From: Lysobacteraceae bacterium UBA6001
Lineage (GTDB): Bacteria > Pseudomonadota > Gammaproteobacteria > Xanthomonadales > Xanthomonadaceae
Assembly: GCA_002429615.1 (NCBI GenBank)
Contig: DJAN01000248.1
Span: forward strand, 1-5,715
Direction of reading: 5' to 3'
DNA length: 5,715 nucleotides
The position numbers and the translations under genes were made by a program. Shown piece after piece: positions 1 through 5,715 of the stretch. The first letter of the stretch is position 1. Each line of letters opens with the position of its first letter. The notes under the pieces are model-generated. The model made no database searches. It worked only from the letters and a program-made list of their open reading frames with translations, and had not been told where the DNA came from.

Positions 1-72
1 TACGGATCCCCACGACCGGACGACGCCATCCAAAGCCGCGCACTAACAACGAATCGCCGCCCAATCCCCTCC
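1..72. other. Left-edge sequence, nothing recognised
   Basis: I see no coding region, RNA gene or clear signal here. It leads into the repeat-filled stretch 73-436, so the whole of 1-436 is gene-free. It may be the end of an intergenic region whose other gene lies outside the window. Confidence 0.5.
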
Positions 73-98
73 TGTAGGAGCGGCTTCAGCCGCGACCG
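73..98 (+). repeat. GTAG-headed REP palindrome, copy 1
   Basis: The element has a GTAG head at 74-77 followed by a 6-bp hairpin, GCGGCT (80-85) with AGCCGC (88-93), closing on a TC loop, then a GACCG tail. All 26 bases are identical to a second copy at 3748-3773. The GTAG head plus short GC stem is the form of the REP class mobilised by RAYT (REP-associated tyrosine transposase) proteins and of the SMAG repeats of Stenotrophomonas. No RAYT gene lies in this window. It stands alone here, without an inverted partner. Confidence 0.85.
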
Positions 99-146
99 CG
101 CGCCACTGAAGGCCACGTTCGATGACGGGATGTCTGACGAAGCAAA

Positions 147-169
147 GCCCCCCTTCTGTTAAGGGGGGC
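147..169 (-). terminator. GC-rich hairpin, possible minus-strand terminator
   Basis: There is a perfect 9-bp stem, GCCCCCCTT (147-155) with AAGGGGGGC (161-169), and a 5-nt loop. Read on the minus strand the stem is followed by TTTGCTTCG, a short T-rich tail; read on the plus strand it is followed by GCGCGGCG. If it terminates anything it would be the aspS-GNAT transcript, but it lies about 270 nt past the GNAT stop, beyond the tandem repeats. It may instead be the outer end of the same composite repeat element. Confidence 0.45.
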
Positions 170-173
170 GCGG

Positions 174-463
174 CGAAGCCGCGGGGGATAGGCAAGGCAA
201 GGAGCCGGGGCCCGAAGTTTTGCGTAGCAAAACTTTGGGGGCTAATGCCGCAAAGCGGGATTAGCCGCAACCGAAGCCGCGGGGGATAGGCAAGGCAAGG
301 AGCTCGGGCCCGAAGTTTTGCGTAGCAAAACTTTGGGGGCTAATGCCGCAAAGCGGGATTAGCCGCAACCGAAGCCGCGGGGGATAGGCAAGGCAGGAGC
401 TGGGGCCCGAAGTTTTGCGTAGCAAAACTTTGGGGGCTAATGCCGCAAAGCGGGATTAGCCGC
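174..463. repeat. 98-bp tandem repeat, about three copies, two hairpins each
   Basis: Copies start at 174, 272 and 370, each at CGAAGCCGC. The first two are 98 bp; the third carries a 1-base deletion and runs to 463. Hairpin A is AAGTTTTGC, loop GTA, GCAAAACTT (stem arms 215-223/227-235, 313-321/325-333, 410-418/422-430). Hairpin B pairs GGCTAATGCCGC with GCGGGATTAGCC across an AAA loop (240-251/255-266, 338-349/353-364, 435-446/450-461), with the same G/G mismatch in every copy. All differences seen between copies lie in the short stretch just before hairpin A, which suggests recent amplification. The AT-rich arm of hairpin A contrasts with the GC-rich surroundings. No transposase is present; it looks like a non-autonomous intergenic repeat. 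Confidence 0.9.
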
Positions 464-976
464 GCGGTCGCGCCGCAAGATGTATTCGAGGTCGCGGACC
501 TGCCCCACGGGGAATTCGTACTCGCCCACGCGCTTGAAGCCATAACGCGCATAGAAGCGCTGCGCGCCGAAGTTCTCCGACCACACACCGATCCACAGCC
601 GGCGCGGCCCATCACGCTCCAGCCACTGCAGCGCGGTCTCGAACAGCCGGCTGCCCCAGCCGCTGTTCTGGTAGTCCTTGATCAGATAAAGGCGCTTCAA
701 CTCGCCATCGCCCGCCGCTACGTCCGCATGCGGCAGACCACACGGTCCGGCGGCGGCATGACCCACCGCCACGCCGTCATCCTCCAGCAACCAGATGGCG
801 TAGTCCGGATGCGCCAGCACGATGCGCGAGCGCTCCACCGCGTAGGCCTCCAGCAGGAAGGCCTGCAGGTCTTCATCCGGATACAGGTGGCCGAAGGTCT
901 CGGTGAAGGTGCGCGCGGCCAGCGCCGAGAGGACCTCGGCGTCGGCCACGTCGGCGCGGCGGATCGCCAGCGCCAT
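437..976 (-). CDS. PaiA-like GNAT N-acetyltransferase
   Basis: This 179-residue protein is a GNAT-fold acetyl-CoA-dependent N-acetyltransferase, expected in the cytoplasm. The CoA-binding motif A spans about 91-115, with the Q-x-x-G-x-G loop as QNSGWG (103-108). The next conserved block, LWIGVWSENFGAQRFY and following (127-147), has the usual N-x-x-A-x-x-F-Y pattern. The N-terminal TFTETF and EDLQAFL stretches and the late DLEYIL resemble Bacillus PaiA, a polyamine acetyltransferase, but the substrate here is inferred only from that resemblance. The ATG lies 4 bp past the aspS stop, with AAGGG eight bases upstream inside the end of aspS, so the two are probably cotranscribed and translationally coupled. 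Residues 172-179 (AANPALRH) and the TAG stop are encoded by the third copy of the 98-bp repeat; the family domain is already complete before them. Confidence 0.9.
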   Translation of the reverse strand: MALAIRRADVADAEVLSALAARTFTETFGHLYPDEDLQAFLLEAYAVERSRIVLAHPDYAIWLLEDDGVAVGHAAAGPCGLPHADVAAGDGELKRLYLIKDYQNSGWGSRLFETALQWLERDGPRRLWIGVWSENFGAQRFYARYGFKRVGEYEFPVGQVRDLEYILRRDRAANPALRH

Positions 977-980
977 CGCC

Positions 981-2753
981 TCAGCCCTTGGCCGGCTGCG
1001 GACGCACCATGATGTGCACTTCCGCGAGCTGCTCGTCCGGGATCGGCGACGGGGCGCCGGTCATCAGGCACTGCGCGCCGGTGGTCTTCGGGAACGGAAT
1101 GACGTCGCGGATCGATTCGGTGCCCGCCATCAGCGCGGCGATACGGTCAATGCCGAACGCAATGCCGCCGTGCGGCGGGGCGCCGTACTTCAGCGCGTCG
1201 AGCAGGAAGCCGAACTTGGCCTCGGCCTCCTCCGCACCGATGCCCAGCAGCTCGAACACCGTGCTCTGCATTTCCGGGCGGTGGATACGGATCGAACCGC
1301 CGCCGATCTCGTTGCCGTTGAGCACCATGTCATAGCCGCGCGACACGGCGGTCTTGGCATTGGCGCGCAGGTCGGCGACGTCGTCCACCGCCGGGGCGGT
1401 GAAGGGGTGATGCAGGGCCACGTAGCGCTGCGCCTCTTCGTCCCACTCGAACATCGGGAAGTCGGTGACCCACAGCGGACGCCAGCCGGCGGCGACCAGG
1501 CCGAAGTCCTTGCCGGCCTTCAGGCGCAGCGCGCCCATGAAGTCCGACACCTTGTTGTAGCCGCCGGCGCCGAAGAACACGATGTCGCCGTTGCTCGCGC
1601 CAACGTGCTTGAGCAGCGCGGCGAAGGCTTCTTCGGAGAAGAACTTGGCGATCGGCGAGGTCACCTCGCCGGTATCACCCAGCTTGACGTAGGCCAGGCC
1701 CTTGGCACCGTACTTGGCGGCGTGGGCGGCGTATTCGTCGATCTGCTTGCGCGAGAGCGTGGCGCCGCCCGGGATGCGCAGCGCGGCGACGCGGCCGTCG
1801 GCGTCATGGGCCGCGGCGGTGAAGGCGGCGAACTCGCTGCCCTTGACCTGCTCGGCCACGTCGACCAGCTCCAGGTCGATGCGCAGGTCCGGCTTGTCCG
1901 AACCATAGCGACGCATCGCCTCGGCCCAGGTCATGCGCGGGAACTCGGCCGCCAGCTCGACGTCCACCACTTCCTTGAACACCGCGCGGATCATCGCTTC
2001 CACGGCGTCCTGCACGTCGCGCTCGCGCACGAAGGCGAACTCCATGTCGAGCTGGGTGAATTCCAGCTGGCGGTCGGCACGCAGGGCTTCGTCGCGGAAG
2101 CAGCGCGCGATCTGGTAGTAGCGGTCGAAGCCGGCCACCATCAGGATCTGCTTGAACAGCTGCGGCGACTGCGGCAGCGCGTAGAACTCGCCCGGATGCA
2201 TGCGCGCCGGCACCAGGAAGTCGCGCGCGCCTTCCGGGGTGGCCTTGGTCAGGATCGGGGTTTCGATGTCCTGGAAGCCACGCTCGTCCAGGTAGCGGCG
2301 CAGCGACTGCACCAGCTTGATGCGGGTGCGCTGCATGCGCTGCATTTCCGGACGACGCAGGTCCAGGTAGCGGTACTTCAGGCGGGTGTCCTCGCCCGGG
2401 TTCTCGTGGGCGTGGAACGGCAGCGGTGAGGCCTTGTTGAGCACGGTGATGCGGGTGGCGATGACCTCGACCTTGCCGGTGCGGATCTTGTCGTTCACCG
2501 CATGCCGCGCGCGCACCACGCCTTCCACCTGCAGCACGTCCTCGTAGCCGAGGTCGGCGGCGACCTTGAACACTTCGGCAGCGTTCTCGTCGCCAGCCGC
2601 CGGCTCCACCGTCACCTGCACGATGCCCTCGTGGTCGCGCAGGTCGATGAAGCAGACACCACCCAGGTTGCGGGCGACGTCGGTCCAGCCGGCGAGGGTG
2701 ACGGTTTGGCCGATCAGGGTCTCGTCGACCAGGCCGCAGAAGTGGGTACGCAT
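981..2753 (-). CDS. aspS: Aspartate--tRNA ligase (AspRS)
   Basis: AspRS charges tRNA-Asp with aspartate using ATP and is a cytoplasmic class II synthetase, normally a homodimer. At 590 residues it has the standard bacterial length. The order is an N-terminal OB-fold anticodon domain (1 to about 105), the catalytic core, a bacterial insertion domain (about 290-420) and the core again. Visible are motif 1 around FQDIETP (160-166), the flipping loop TKATPEGAR (169-177), motif 2 with FRDE (219-222) and [12 protein letters not shown] (225-236), and motif 3 GGIAFGIDR (529-537). Leu30 occupies the place of His31 in the non-discriminating Pseudomonas aeruginosa enzyme and matches E. coli, hinting at Asp-specific charging; this is inference. 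I chose ATG at 2753 because the family starts MRTHFCG and GGAG lies 7 bases upstream; an in-frame ATG at 2855 would add 34 unconserved residues. Confidence 0.98.
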   Translation of the reverse strand: MRTHFCGLVDETLIGQTVTLAGWTDVARNLGGVCFIDLRDHEGIVQVTVEPAAGDENAAEVFKVAADLGYEDVLQVEGVVRARHAVNDKIRTGKVEVIATRITVLNKASPLPFHAHENPGEDTRLKYRYLDLRRPEMQRMQRTRIKLVQSLRRYLDERGFQDIETPILTKATPEGARDFLVPARMHPGEFYALPQSPQLFKQILMVAGFDRYYQIARCFRDEALRADRQLEFTQLDMEFAFVRERDVQDAVEAMIRAVFKEVVDVELAAEFPRMTWAEAMRRYGSDKPDLRIDLELVDVAEQVKGSEFAAFTAAAHDADGRVAALRIPGGATLSRKQIDEYAAHAAKYGAKGLAYVKLGDTGEVTSPIAKFFSEEAFAALLKHVGASNGDIVFFGAGGYNKVSDFMGALRLKAGKDFGLVAAGWRPLWVTDFPMFEWDEEAQRYVALHHPFTAPAVDDVADLRANAKTAVSRGYDMVLNGNEIGGGSIRIHRPEMQSTVFELLGIGAEEAEAKFGFLLDALKYGAPPHGGIAFGIDRIAALMAGTESIRDVIPFPKTTGAQCLMTGAPSPIPDEQLAEVHIMVRPQPAKG

Positions 2754-2805
2754 CGCAAAGCTCCGCAGGGGGAATACCGGCGCAGGCGGCGCCGGAAAGC
2801 CCGAT

Positions 2806-2834
2806 ATTCTGCGGCCCGGCGGCCGCCCGGGCAA
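2806..2834 (-). promoter_or_regulatory. Candidate aspS promoter
   Basis: On the minus strand, TTGCCC (2834-2829) and CAGAAT (2811-2806) are separated by 17 bases. Both fit the sigma-70 consensus only partly (4 of 6 each). Transcription would begin near 2799, leaving a leader of about 45 nt with GGAG at 2764-2761 before the ATG. I see no T-box or riboswitch in so short a leader. Confidence 0.4.
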
Positions 2835-2871
2835 ATCCGCCCGGTCACGATCCATTGTCGAGGCCTGCGGC

Positions 2872-2877
2872 TATAGT
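2872..2877 (+). promoter_or_regulatory. Candidate -10 box for the DUF3011 gene
   Basis: TATAGT matches the sigma-70 -10 consensus at five of six positions and lies 32 bases before the start codon. The only TTG-rich hexamer upstream (TTGTCG, 2855-2860) is just 11 bases away, too close for a normal -35, so the promoter is incomplete as read or depends on another factor. The ribosome binding site is AAGGA at 2898-2902, seven bases before the ATG. Confidence 0.4.
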
Positions 2878-2909
2878 CCGGCCATCTTCACACCTGCAAG
2901 GATCCGCAC

Positions 2910-3638
2910 ATGTCGCTCCGCCTGTCGCTCGCCGTTTCCGGCCTGGCCACGCTGCTGGGCCTGGGCGTTACCGCCCCCACCGCCGCCCAGGACCGGGGCT
3001 ATTCCGGCCAGACGGTCACCTGCTCGTCCAACGACAACCGCCGCAGCCAGTGCAACGCGCCGTTCTCCGGCCGCGCAGTGCTGGTGCAGAACCTGTCCGA
3101 TACGCGCTGCGTGGAAGGCACCAACTGGGGCAGCGGCCGGGGCTTCGTCTGGGTCGACCGCGGTTGCCGTGCCCGCTTCGCCGACAGCCGCGATGGCGGC
3201 GGCTGGGGCGGCGGCGGCGGCCAGGGCGGCACGATCCGCTGCGAAAGCACCGACCACCGCCAGCGCGAGTGCAGGACCAGCTGGCGGGGCGCCACGCTGG
3301 TGCGTCAGCTGTCGGACACGCGCTGCGTCGAGGGCCGTACCTGGGGCTTCCGCAACGGCAGCGTGTGGGTCAACGACGGCTGCCGCGGTGAATTCGCCGA
3401 GGGCCGCGGCGGGAACAATGGGGGTGGCGGCTGGGGCCACGCCGATCCGAACTACCAGGTCACCTGCAGCAGCGATGACCAGCGCCGCCGCTACTGCAAC
3501 TGGGACCGCAACCGCGGCCGCCCGGTGATCGTGCAGCAGCTGTCCAAGACCCGCTGCGACGAGGGCCGGACCTGGGGCTACCAGGGCAACCAGCTGTGGG
3601 TCGACGACGGCTGCCGGGCGCGCTTCGGCGCCCGCTGA
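2910..3638 (+). CDS. Secreted protein with three DUF3011 repeats
   Basis: The 242-residue product begins with a Sec-type signal peptide: MSLRLSL, a hydrophobic core (about 7-22) and a likely cleavage site after TAA near residue 26. Three homologous units follow at about 35-91, 108-163 and 183-240. Each carries four cysteines (38/48/67/86, 111/121/139/158, 186/196/216/235), spaced by 9, 17-19 and 18 residues, and the pattern Q-L-S-x-T-R-C-x-E-G-x-x-W-G ... W-V-x-x-G-C-R, as in Pfam DUF3011. Twelve cysteines in an exported protein suggest two disulfides per unit. Glycine-rich linkers separate the units (92-107 and 164-181). It is mostly polar and rich in Arg. The function is unknown; a periplasmic or extracellular binding or structural role is only a guess. 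It is divergent from aspS and convergent with the beta-lactamase gene, so probably a single-gene transcript. Confidence 0.9.
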   Translation: MSLRLSLAVSGLATLLGLGVTAPTAAQDRGYSGQTVTCSSNDNRRSQCNAPFSGRAVLVQNLSDTRCVEGTNWGSGRGFVWVDRGCRARFADSRDGGGWGGGGGQGGTIRCESTDHRQRECRTSWRGATLVRQLSDTRCVEGRTWGFRNGSVWVNDGCRGEFAEGRGGNNGGGGWGHADPNYQVTCSSDDQRRRYCNWDRNRGRPVIVQQLSKTRCDEGRTWGYQGNQLWVDDGCRARFGAR

Positions 3639-3661
3639 GGGTTGCACCGCGGCGCATGACG

Positions 3662-3690
3662 AGGGGCGGCTTCGGCCGCCCCTTTGCGTT
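3662..3690 (+). terminator. Rho-independent terminator of the DUF3011 gene
   Basis: An 8-bp GC stem, GGGGCGGC (3663-3670) with GCCGCCCC (3675-3682), extended by an A-T pair, closes on the very stable C(UUCG)G tetraloop. The downstream tract is TTTGCGTTT, an interrupted T-run. It begins 24 bases past the stop codon at 3636-3638. Confidence 0.85.
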
Positions 3691-3702
3691 TGCGGGCGCT
3701 GG

Positions 3703-3749
3703 CTTGCACTCGTTGCTGCCTTGCATTCGTTGCTGCCTTGCATTCGTTG
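3703..3749. repeat. 17-bp tandem repeat, 2.8 copies
   Basis: The unit CTTGCATTCGTTGCTGC occurs at 3703-3719 (one mismatch, CACTC for CATTC), 3720-3736 and, truncated, 3737-3749. The last copy runs directly into the GTAG head of the REP element starting at 3748. No protein-coding role is visible. Confidence 0.8.
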
Positions 3750-3823
3750 TAGGAGCGGCTTCAGCCGCGACCGGGATCCCCCCGTCCGCGACGCCGCCCG
3801 TCGGGGCTGAAGCCCCTCCTACA
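3748..3823. repeat. Inverted pair of GTAG REP elements (BIME-like)
   Basis: REP copy 2 (3748-3773, plus orientation) is identical to the copy at 73-98. A facing copy lies at 3800-3823 in minus orientation, with GTAG at 3822-3819, so both GTAG heads point outward. The two 24-base cores differ at only two positions, and those two pair with each other in each hairpin: C-G in the left copy, G-C in the right. A spacer of 26 bases lies between them. The pair sits between the convergent DUF3011 and beta-lactamase genes, the usual place for such elements, and could block read-through in both directions. Confidence 0.85.
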
Positions 3824-3846
3824 GGGAAAGCCCCCGGGCCTACCGC

Positions 3847-4743
3847 TCAGAGCCGCTGCGCCACCGCCGCCGCCACCGCTGCCAGCGCCGCATTCTGGCC
3901 GTCCGGATCCACGCTGGCGCCCTGCAGATACGTCGCCAGCAGCAACGGCGCGCCCGCCCCCGGCGGCCACAGGATCGCGACGTCGTTGGTCGTGTCCTCG
4001 CCGTTGAACCCGGTCTTGTCGCCGACCTGCCAACCCGCCGGCAGCCCCGCGCGCAGGCGCTTGCCGCCGGTGCGGTTGTCACGCAGCCATCCTGTCAGCC
4101 GCGCCCGCGAGGCCGGCTTCAGCACCTCGCCCAGCAGCAGCCGGCGCAGGTTCCCGGCCATCGCCGCCGGGCTGGTGGTGTCGCGGTCATCGCCGTGAGC
4201 AAAGTCGTTCATCACCGGCTCCAGGCGGTCGGTGCGGGTCACCACATCGCCGTTGGCCCGCAGGAACGCGGTCAGCCCGGCCGGCCCCCCCACCAGCGGA
4301 AACAGCAGGTTGGCCGCGGCGTTGTCGCTGAAGATCACCGTGGCCTGGCACAGCTCGCCCACGCTCATGCCCTGCGGCCCCACATGCTGCTCGGTGGCCG
4401 GGGAGTTGCCGAGCAGGTCGCTGGCGGCAATCGGCACCCGCCGGTCCAGGCGCAGCCGGCCGGCATCGACCTCATGCAGGATCGCCCCCGCCAATAGAAA
4501 TTTGAAGGTACTGCACATCGGAAAGCGCTCGTCCTCGCGCTGCCCCGCCAGCCGCCGCCCCTGCGCGTCGTGCAGCGCCACGCCCAGCCGCCCGCCCGCC
4601 TGGCGCTCGATCCGCGCCACCGCCGCCTCCAGCCCTTCGCCCAACGGCGCCGTCGTTTTTCCCTGCTTTCCCCATGCCGCCTGGACCGCCAGCGCGCTCG
4701 CCGCCAGCGCCGACCACTGCAGGAACCGCCTTCTCGTATGCAT
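3847..4743 (-). CDS. bla: Class A serine beta-lactamase, L2-like, Tat-exported
   Basis: This 298-residue periplasmic enzyme opens the beta-lactam ring through an acyl-serine intermediate. A Tat signal is visible: RRRFLQ (4-9), a hydrophobic stretch to about 22 and likely cleavage after VQA. Class A motifs are complete: S-T-F-K (78-81, nucleophile Ser78 = Ambler 70), SDN (139-141), R-L-E-P-x-x-N of the omega loop (173-179, Glu175 = Ambler 166) and K-T-G (243-245). Cys77 (Ambler 69) and an Arg matching Ambler 220 agree with Stenotrophomonas L2, which it resembles throughout (ERFPMCSTFK, DKTG.NGED). No Cys is seen at Ambler 238, so the Cys69-Cys238 disulfide of KPC- and SME-type carbapenemases is absent. 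Phe246 follows KTG where L2 has Ser. I chose ATG at 4743 because AAGGAGGT lies five bases upstream and the Tat signal then starts correctly; an ATG at 4794 would add 17 residues ahead of it. It is divergent from ampR and probably AmpR-induced. Confidence 0.95.
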   Translation of the reverse strand: MHTRRRFLQWSALAASALAVQAAWGKQGKTTAPLGEGLEAAVARIERQAGGRLGVALHDAQGRRLAGQREDERFPMCSTFKFLLAGAILHEVDAGRLRLDRRVPIAASDLLGNSPATEQHVGPQGMSVGELCQATVIFSDNAAANLLFPLVGGPAGLTAFLRANGDVVTRTDRLEPVMNDFAHGDDRDTTSPAAMAGNLRRLLLGEVLKPASRARLTGWLRDNRTGGKRLRAGLPAGWQVGDKTGFNGEDTTNDVAILWPPGAGAPLLLATYLQGASVDPDGQNAALAAVAAAVAQRL

Positions 4744-4748
4744 CGCGC

Positions 4749-4756
4749 ACCTCCTT
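4749..4756 (-). promoter_or_regulatory. Consensus Shine-Dalgarno of the beta-lactamase gene
   Basis: AAGGAGGT on the minus strand is fully complementary to the 16S rRNA 3' end and lies 5 bases before the ATG at 4743. It decides the start codon and predicts efficient translation once transcription is induced. Confidence 0.85.
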
Positions 4757-4767
4757 GGAAAGGCCTG

Positions 4768-4807
4768 AGTATCAAAACGTTGACCCGGCCCCACCAGCGA
4801 GGATATT
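4768..4807. promoter_or_regulatory. Divergent bla/ampR control region with candidate AmpR operator
   Basis: The 98-bp gap between the two start codons holds a palindrome, TCAA-AACG-TTGA (4772-4783). Its right half overlaps a good -35 for ampR, TTGACC (4780-4785), which pairs with GATATT (4802-4807) over 16 bases. Its left half overlaps GATACT (4773-4768 on the minus strand), a possible bla -10 with no recognisable -35, as expected for an activator-dependent promoter. A LysR-type regulator bound here could both repress itself and control bla. The palindrome is T-N10-A, one base short of the usual T-N11-A LysR box, so the exact site is uncertain. Confidence 0.4.
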
Positions 4808-4841
4808 CAAGGCGACCCATGAGCTGGATTGATGCCTGCCG

Positions 4842-5708
4842 ATGCTGCGCTCCCGCCTGCCACTCAATGCCCTGCGCGCCTTCGAAGCCGCCGCGCGCCA
4901 CCAGAACCTCACCCGCGCGGCCGAGGAGCTGTGCGTCAGCCAGGCCGCGCTGAGCCACCAGATCAAGGCGCTGGAGGAGCGGCTGGGGGTGCGCCTGTTC
5001 GAGCGCCTGCCGCGCGGCGTGGCGATGACCGACGAGGCCGCCGCGCTGTACCCGGTCCTGAGCGAGTCGTTCGACCGCATCGCCGCCGTGCTCGATCGCT
5101 TCGCCGATGGCCGCTACCGGCATGCGCTGGCGGTGGGCGTGGTTGGCACCTTCGCCACCGGCTGGCTGCTGCCGCGGCTGTCGGCATTCGCCAGCGCGCA
5201 TCCGGACATCGAACTGCGCCTGCATACGCACAACAACCGCATCGACCTGGCCGGCGAAGGCCTGGAACTGGCGATCCGTTTCGGCGAGGGCGACTGGCTG
5301 GGCCACGTCGCCACCCCCATCCTGCAAGCGCCGTTCGCCCCGGTGTGCGCGCCCGCCCTGGCCCCGCGCCTGCGCCGTCCCAGCGACCTGCACCGGGTGC
5401 CGTTGCTGCGCTCGTATCGCACCGACGAATGGGCACGCTGGTCCGAAGCGGCCGGGATACCGCCACTGGAAGCGCGTGGGCCGATGTTCGATTCCTCGCT
5501 GGCGCTGGCCAGCGCGGCGGCGGCGGGCGCCGGCGTGGCGCTGCTGCCGCTGCGCATGTTCGAGCAGGACCTGGCCTCGGAGCGGCTGGTGCAGCCGTTC
5601 GAGATCAGCGCGGACCTGGGACGCTACTGGCTCACGCGGCTGCGCTCGCGCGCGGAGAGCGAACCGGCGCGGCGGTTCCGGGAGTGGCTGCAGGCCGCCG
5701 CGGCCTAG
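4842..5708 (+). CDS. ampR: AmpR-like LysR-family transcriptional regulator
   Basis: AmpR proteins are cytoplasmic DNA-binding regulators that bind muropeptides and UDP-MurNAc-pentapeptide and control a divergent beta-lactamase gene. This 288-residue protein has an N-terminal winged helix-turn-helix (about 6-63; recognition region around AAEELCVSQAALSHQIKALE, 26-45) and a two-lobe effector domain (about 94-285). It matches enterobacterial AmpR closely at VGVVGTFATG (98-107), HTHNNRID (128-135), LLRSYRTDEW (188-197), FDSS (216-219) and YWLTRLRSRAE (262-272). Gly102, Thr103 and Asp135, where changes are known to alter AmpR activity in Citrobacter or Enterobacter, carry the wild-type residue. The start is fixed by an in-frame TGA at 4830; no good Shine-Dalgarno precedes it, only GAG about 18 bases upstream, so expression is probably low. 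The gene is complete, ending seven bases before the window edge. Confidence 0.93.
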   Translation: MLRSRLPLNALRAFEAAARHQNLTRAAEELCVSQAALSHQIKALEERLGVRLFERLPRGVAMTDEAAALYPVLSESFDRIAAVLDRFADGRYRHALAVGVVGTFATGWLLPRLSAFASAHPDIELRLHTHNNRIDLAGEGLELAIRFGEGDWLGHVATPILQAPFAPVCAPALAPRLRRPSDLHRVPLLRSYRTDEWARWSEAAGIPPLEARGPMFDSSLALASAAAAGAGVALLPLRMFEQDLASERLVQPFEISADLGRYWLTRLRSRAESEPARRFREWLQAAAA

Positions 5709-5715
5709 CCAGCCG

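Noticed and set aside
174..463. CRISPR array
   Set aside because: The unit is 98 bp of contiguous repeat without unique spacers, and no cas gene is nearby.
43..615. Short minus-strand frames starting MRLIPLCGISPQSF or ending in ANPALRH
   Set aside because: These are translations of the 98-bp repeat and its flanks; the same peptide recurs because the DNA repeats. Only the GNAT frame that runs into the repeat is a real gene.
903..2429. 508-residue open frame on the plus strand opposite aspS
   Set aside because: It is antisense to a fully conserved AspRS, has low-complexity Arg/His/Ala-rich composition and no recognisable domain. Long antisense frames are expected at this GC content.
2754..2855. 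Upstream extension of AspRS to ATG 2855
   Set aside because: The 34 added residues are Pro/Arg-rich and absent from the family; the conserved MRTHFCG start has its own GGAG, and the candidate promoter would fall inside the extension.
2871..3743. 290-residue open frame on the minus strand opposite the DUF3011 gene
   Set aside because: It is Ala/Val-rich and without motifs, its repetition mirrors the DUF3011 repeats, and it would run through the terminator hairpin. The plus-strand gene has a signal peptide, a ribosome binding site and conserved cysteines.
3829..3840. Short GC hairpin just past the bla stop as a minus-strand terminator
   Set aside because: The stem is only about 4 bp with a 2-base loop and three T residues; the nearby REP pair is a better candidate for stopping transcription.
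4365..5393. 342-residue minus-strand frame spanning ampR and part of bla
   Set aside because: It overlaps two well-supported genes in other frames, and its sequence is Arg/Gly-rich with no family resemblance.

Overview
The window is GC-rich chromosomal DNA, most likely from a Xanthomonadaceae/Lysobacteraceae gammaproteobacterium of the Stenotrophomonas, Lysobacter, Luteimonas or Pseudoxanthomonas group. Three things point there: an AspRS whose N-terminus reads like the Xanthomonas/Stenotrophomonas enzymes, an L2-type class A beta-lactamase divergent from an AmpR regulator, and GTAG-headed REP palindromes between genes. I cannot fix the genus from the sequence alone.

Layout, left to right. 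Positions 1-436 hold no gene. They contain one GTAG-type REP palindrome (73-98), a GC-rich hairpin (147-169) and a 98-bp unit repeated almost three times in tandem (174-463), each copy with two hairpins. On the minus strand, aspS (981-2753) is followed after 4 bp by a PaiA-like GNAT acetyltransferase (437-976). The last eight codons and the stop of that gene lie inside the third repeat copy. A 156-bp divergent intergenic region separates aspS from a plus-strand gene (2910-3638) for a secreted, cysteine-rich protein with three DUF3011 repeats, which ends at a C(UUCG)G-loop terminator. The convergent gap 3639-3846 holds that terminator, a 17-bp tandem repeat and an inverted pair of REP elements.

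The right side is a resistance divergon: a Tat-exported class A beta-lactamase on the minus strand (3847-4743), a 98-bp shared control region, and an AmpR-like LysR regulator on the plus strand (4842-5708). In known systems of this layout AmpR senses cell-wall recycling muropeptides and switches the beta-lactamase on. The housekeeping pair (aspS and GNAT), the DUF3011 gene and the resistance pair look functionally independent.

I see no convincing new multigene system. The points most worth checking are the recently amplified double-hairpin repeat that has captured the end of a coding gene, a compensatory base-pair swap between two facing REP elements, and a Phe after the KTG motif of the beta-lactamase where small residues are usual.
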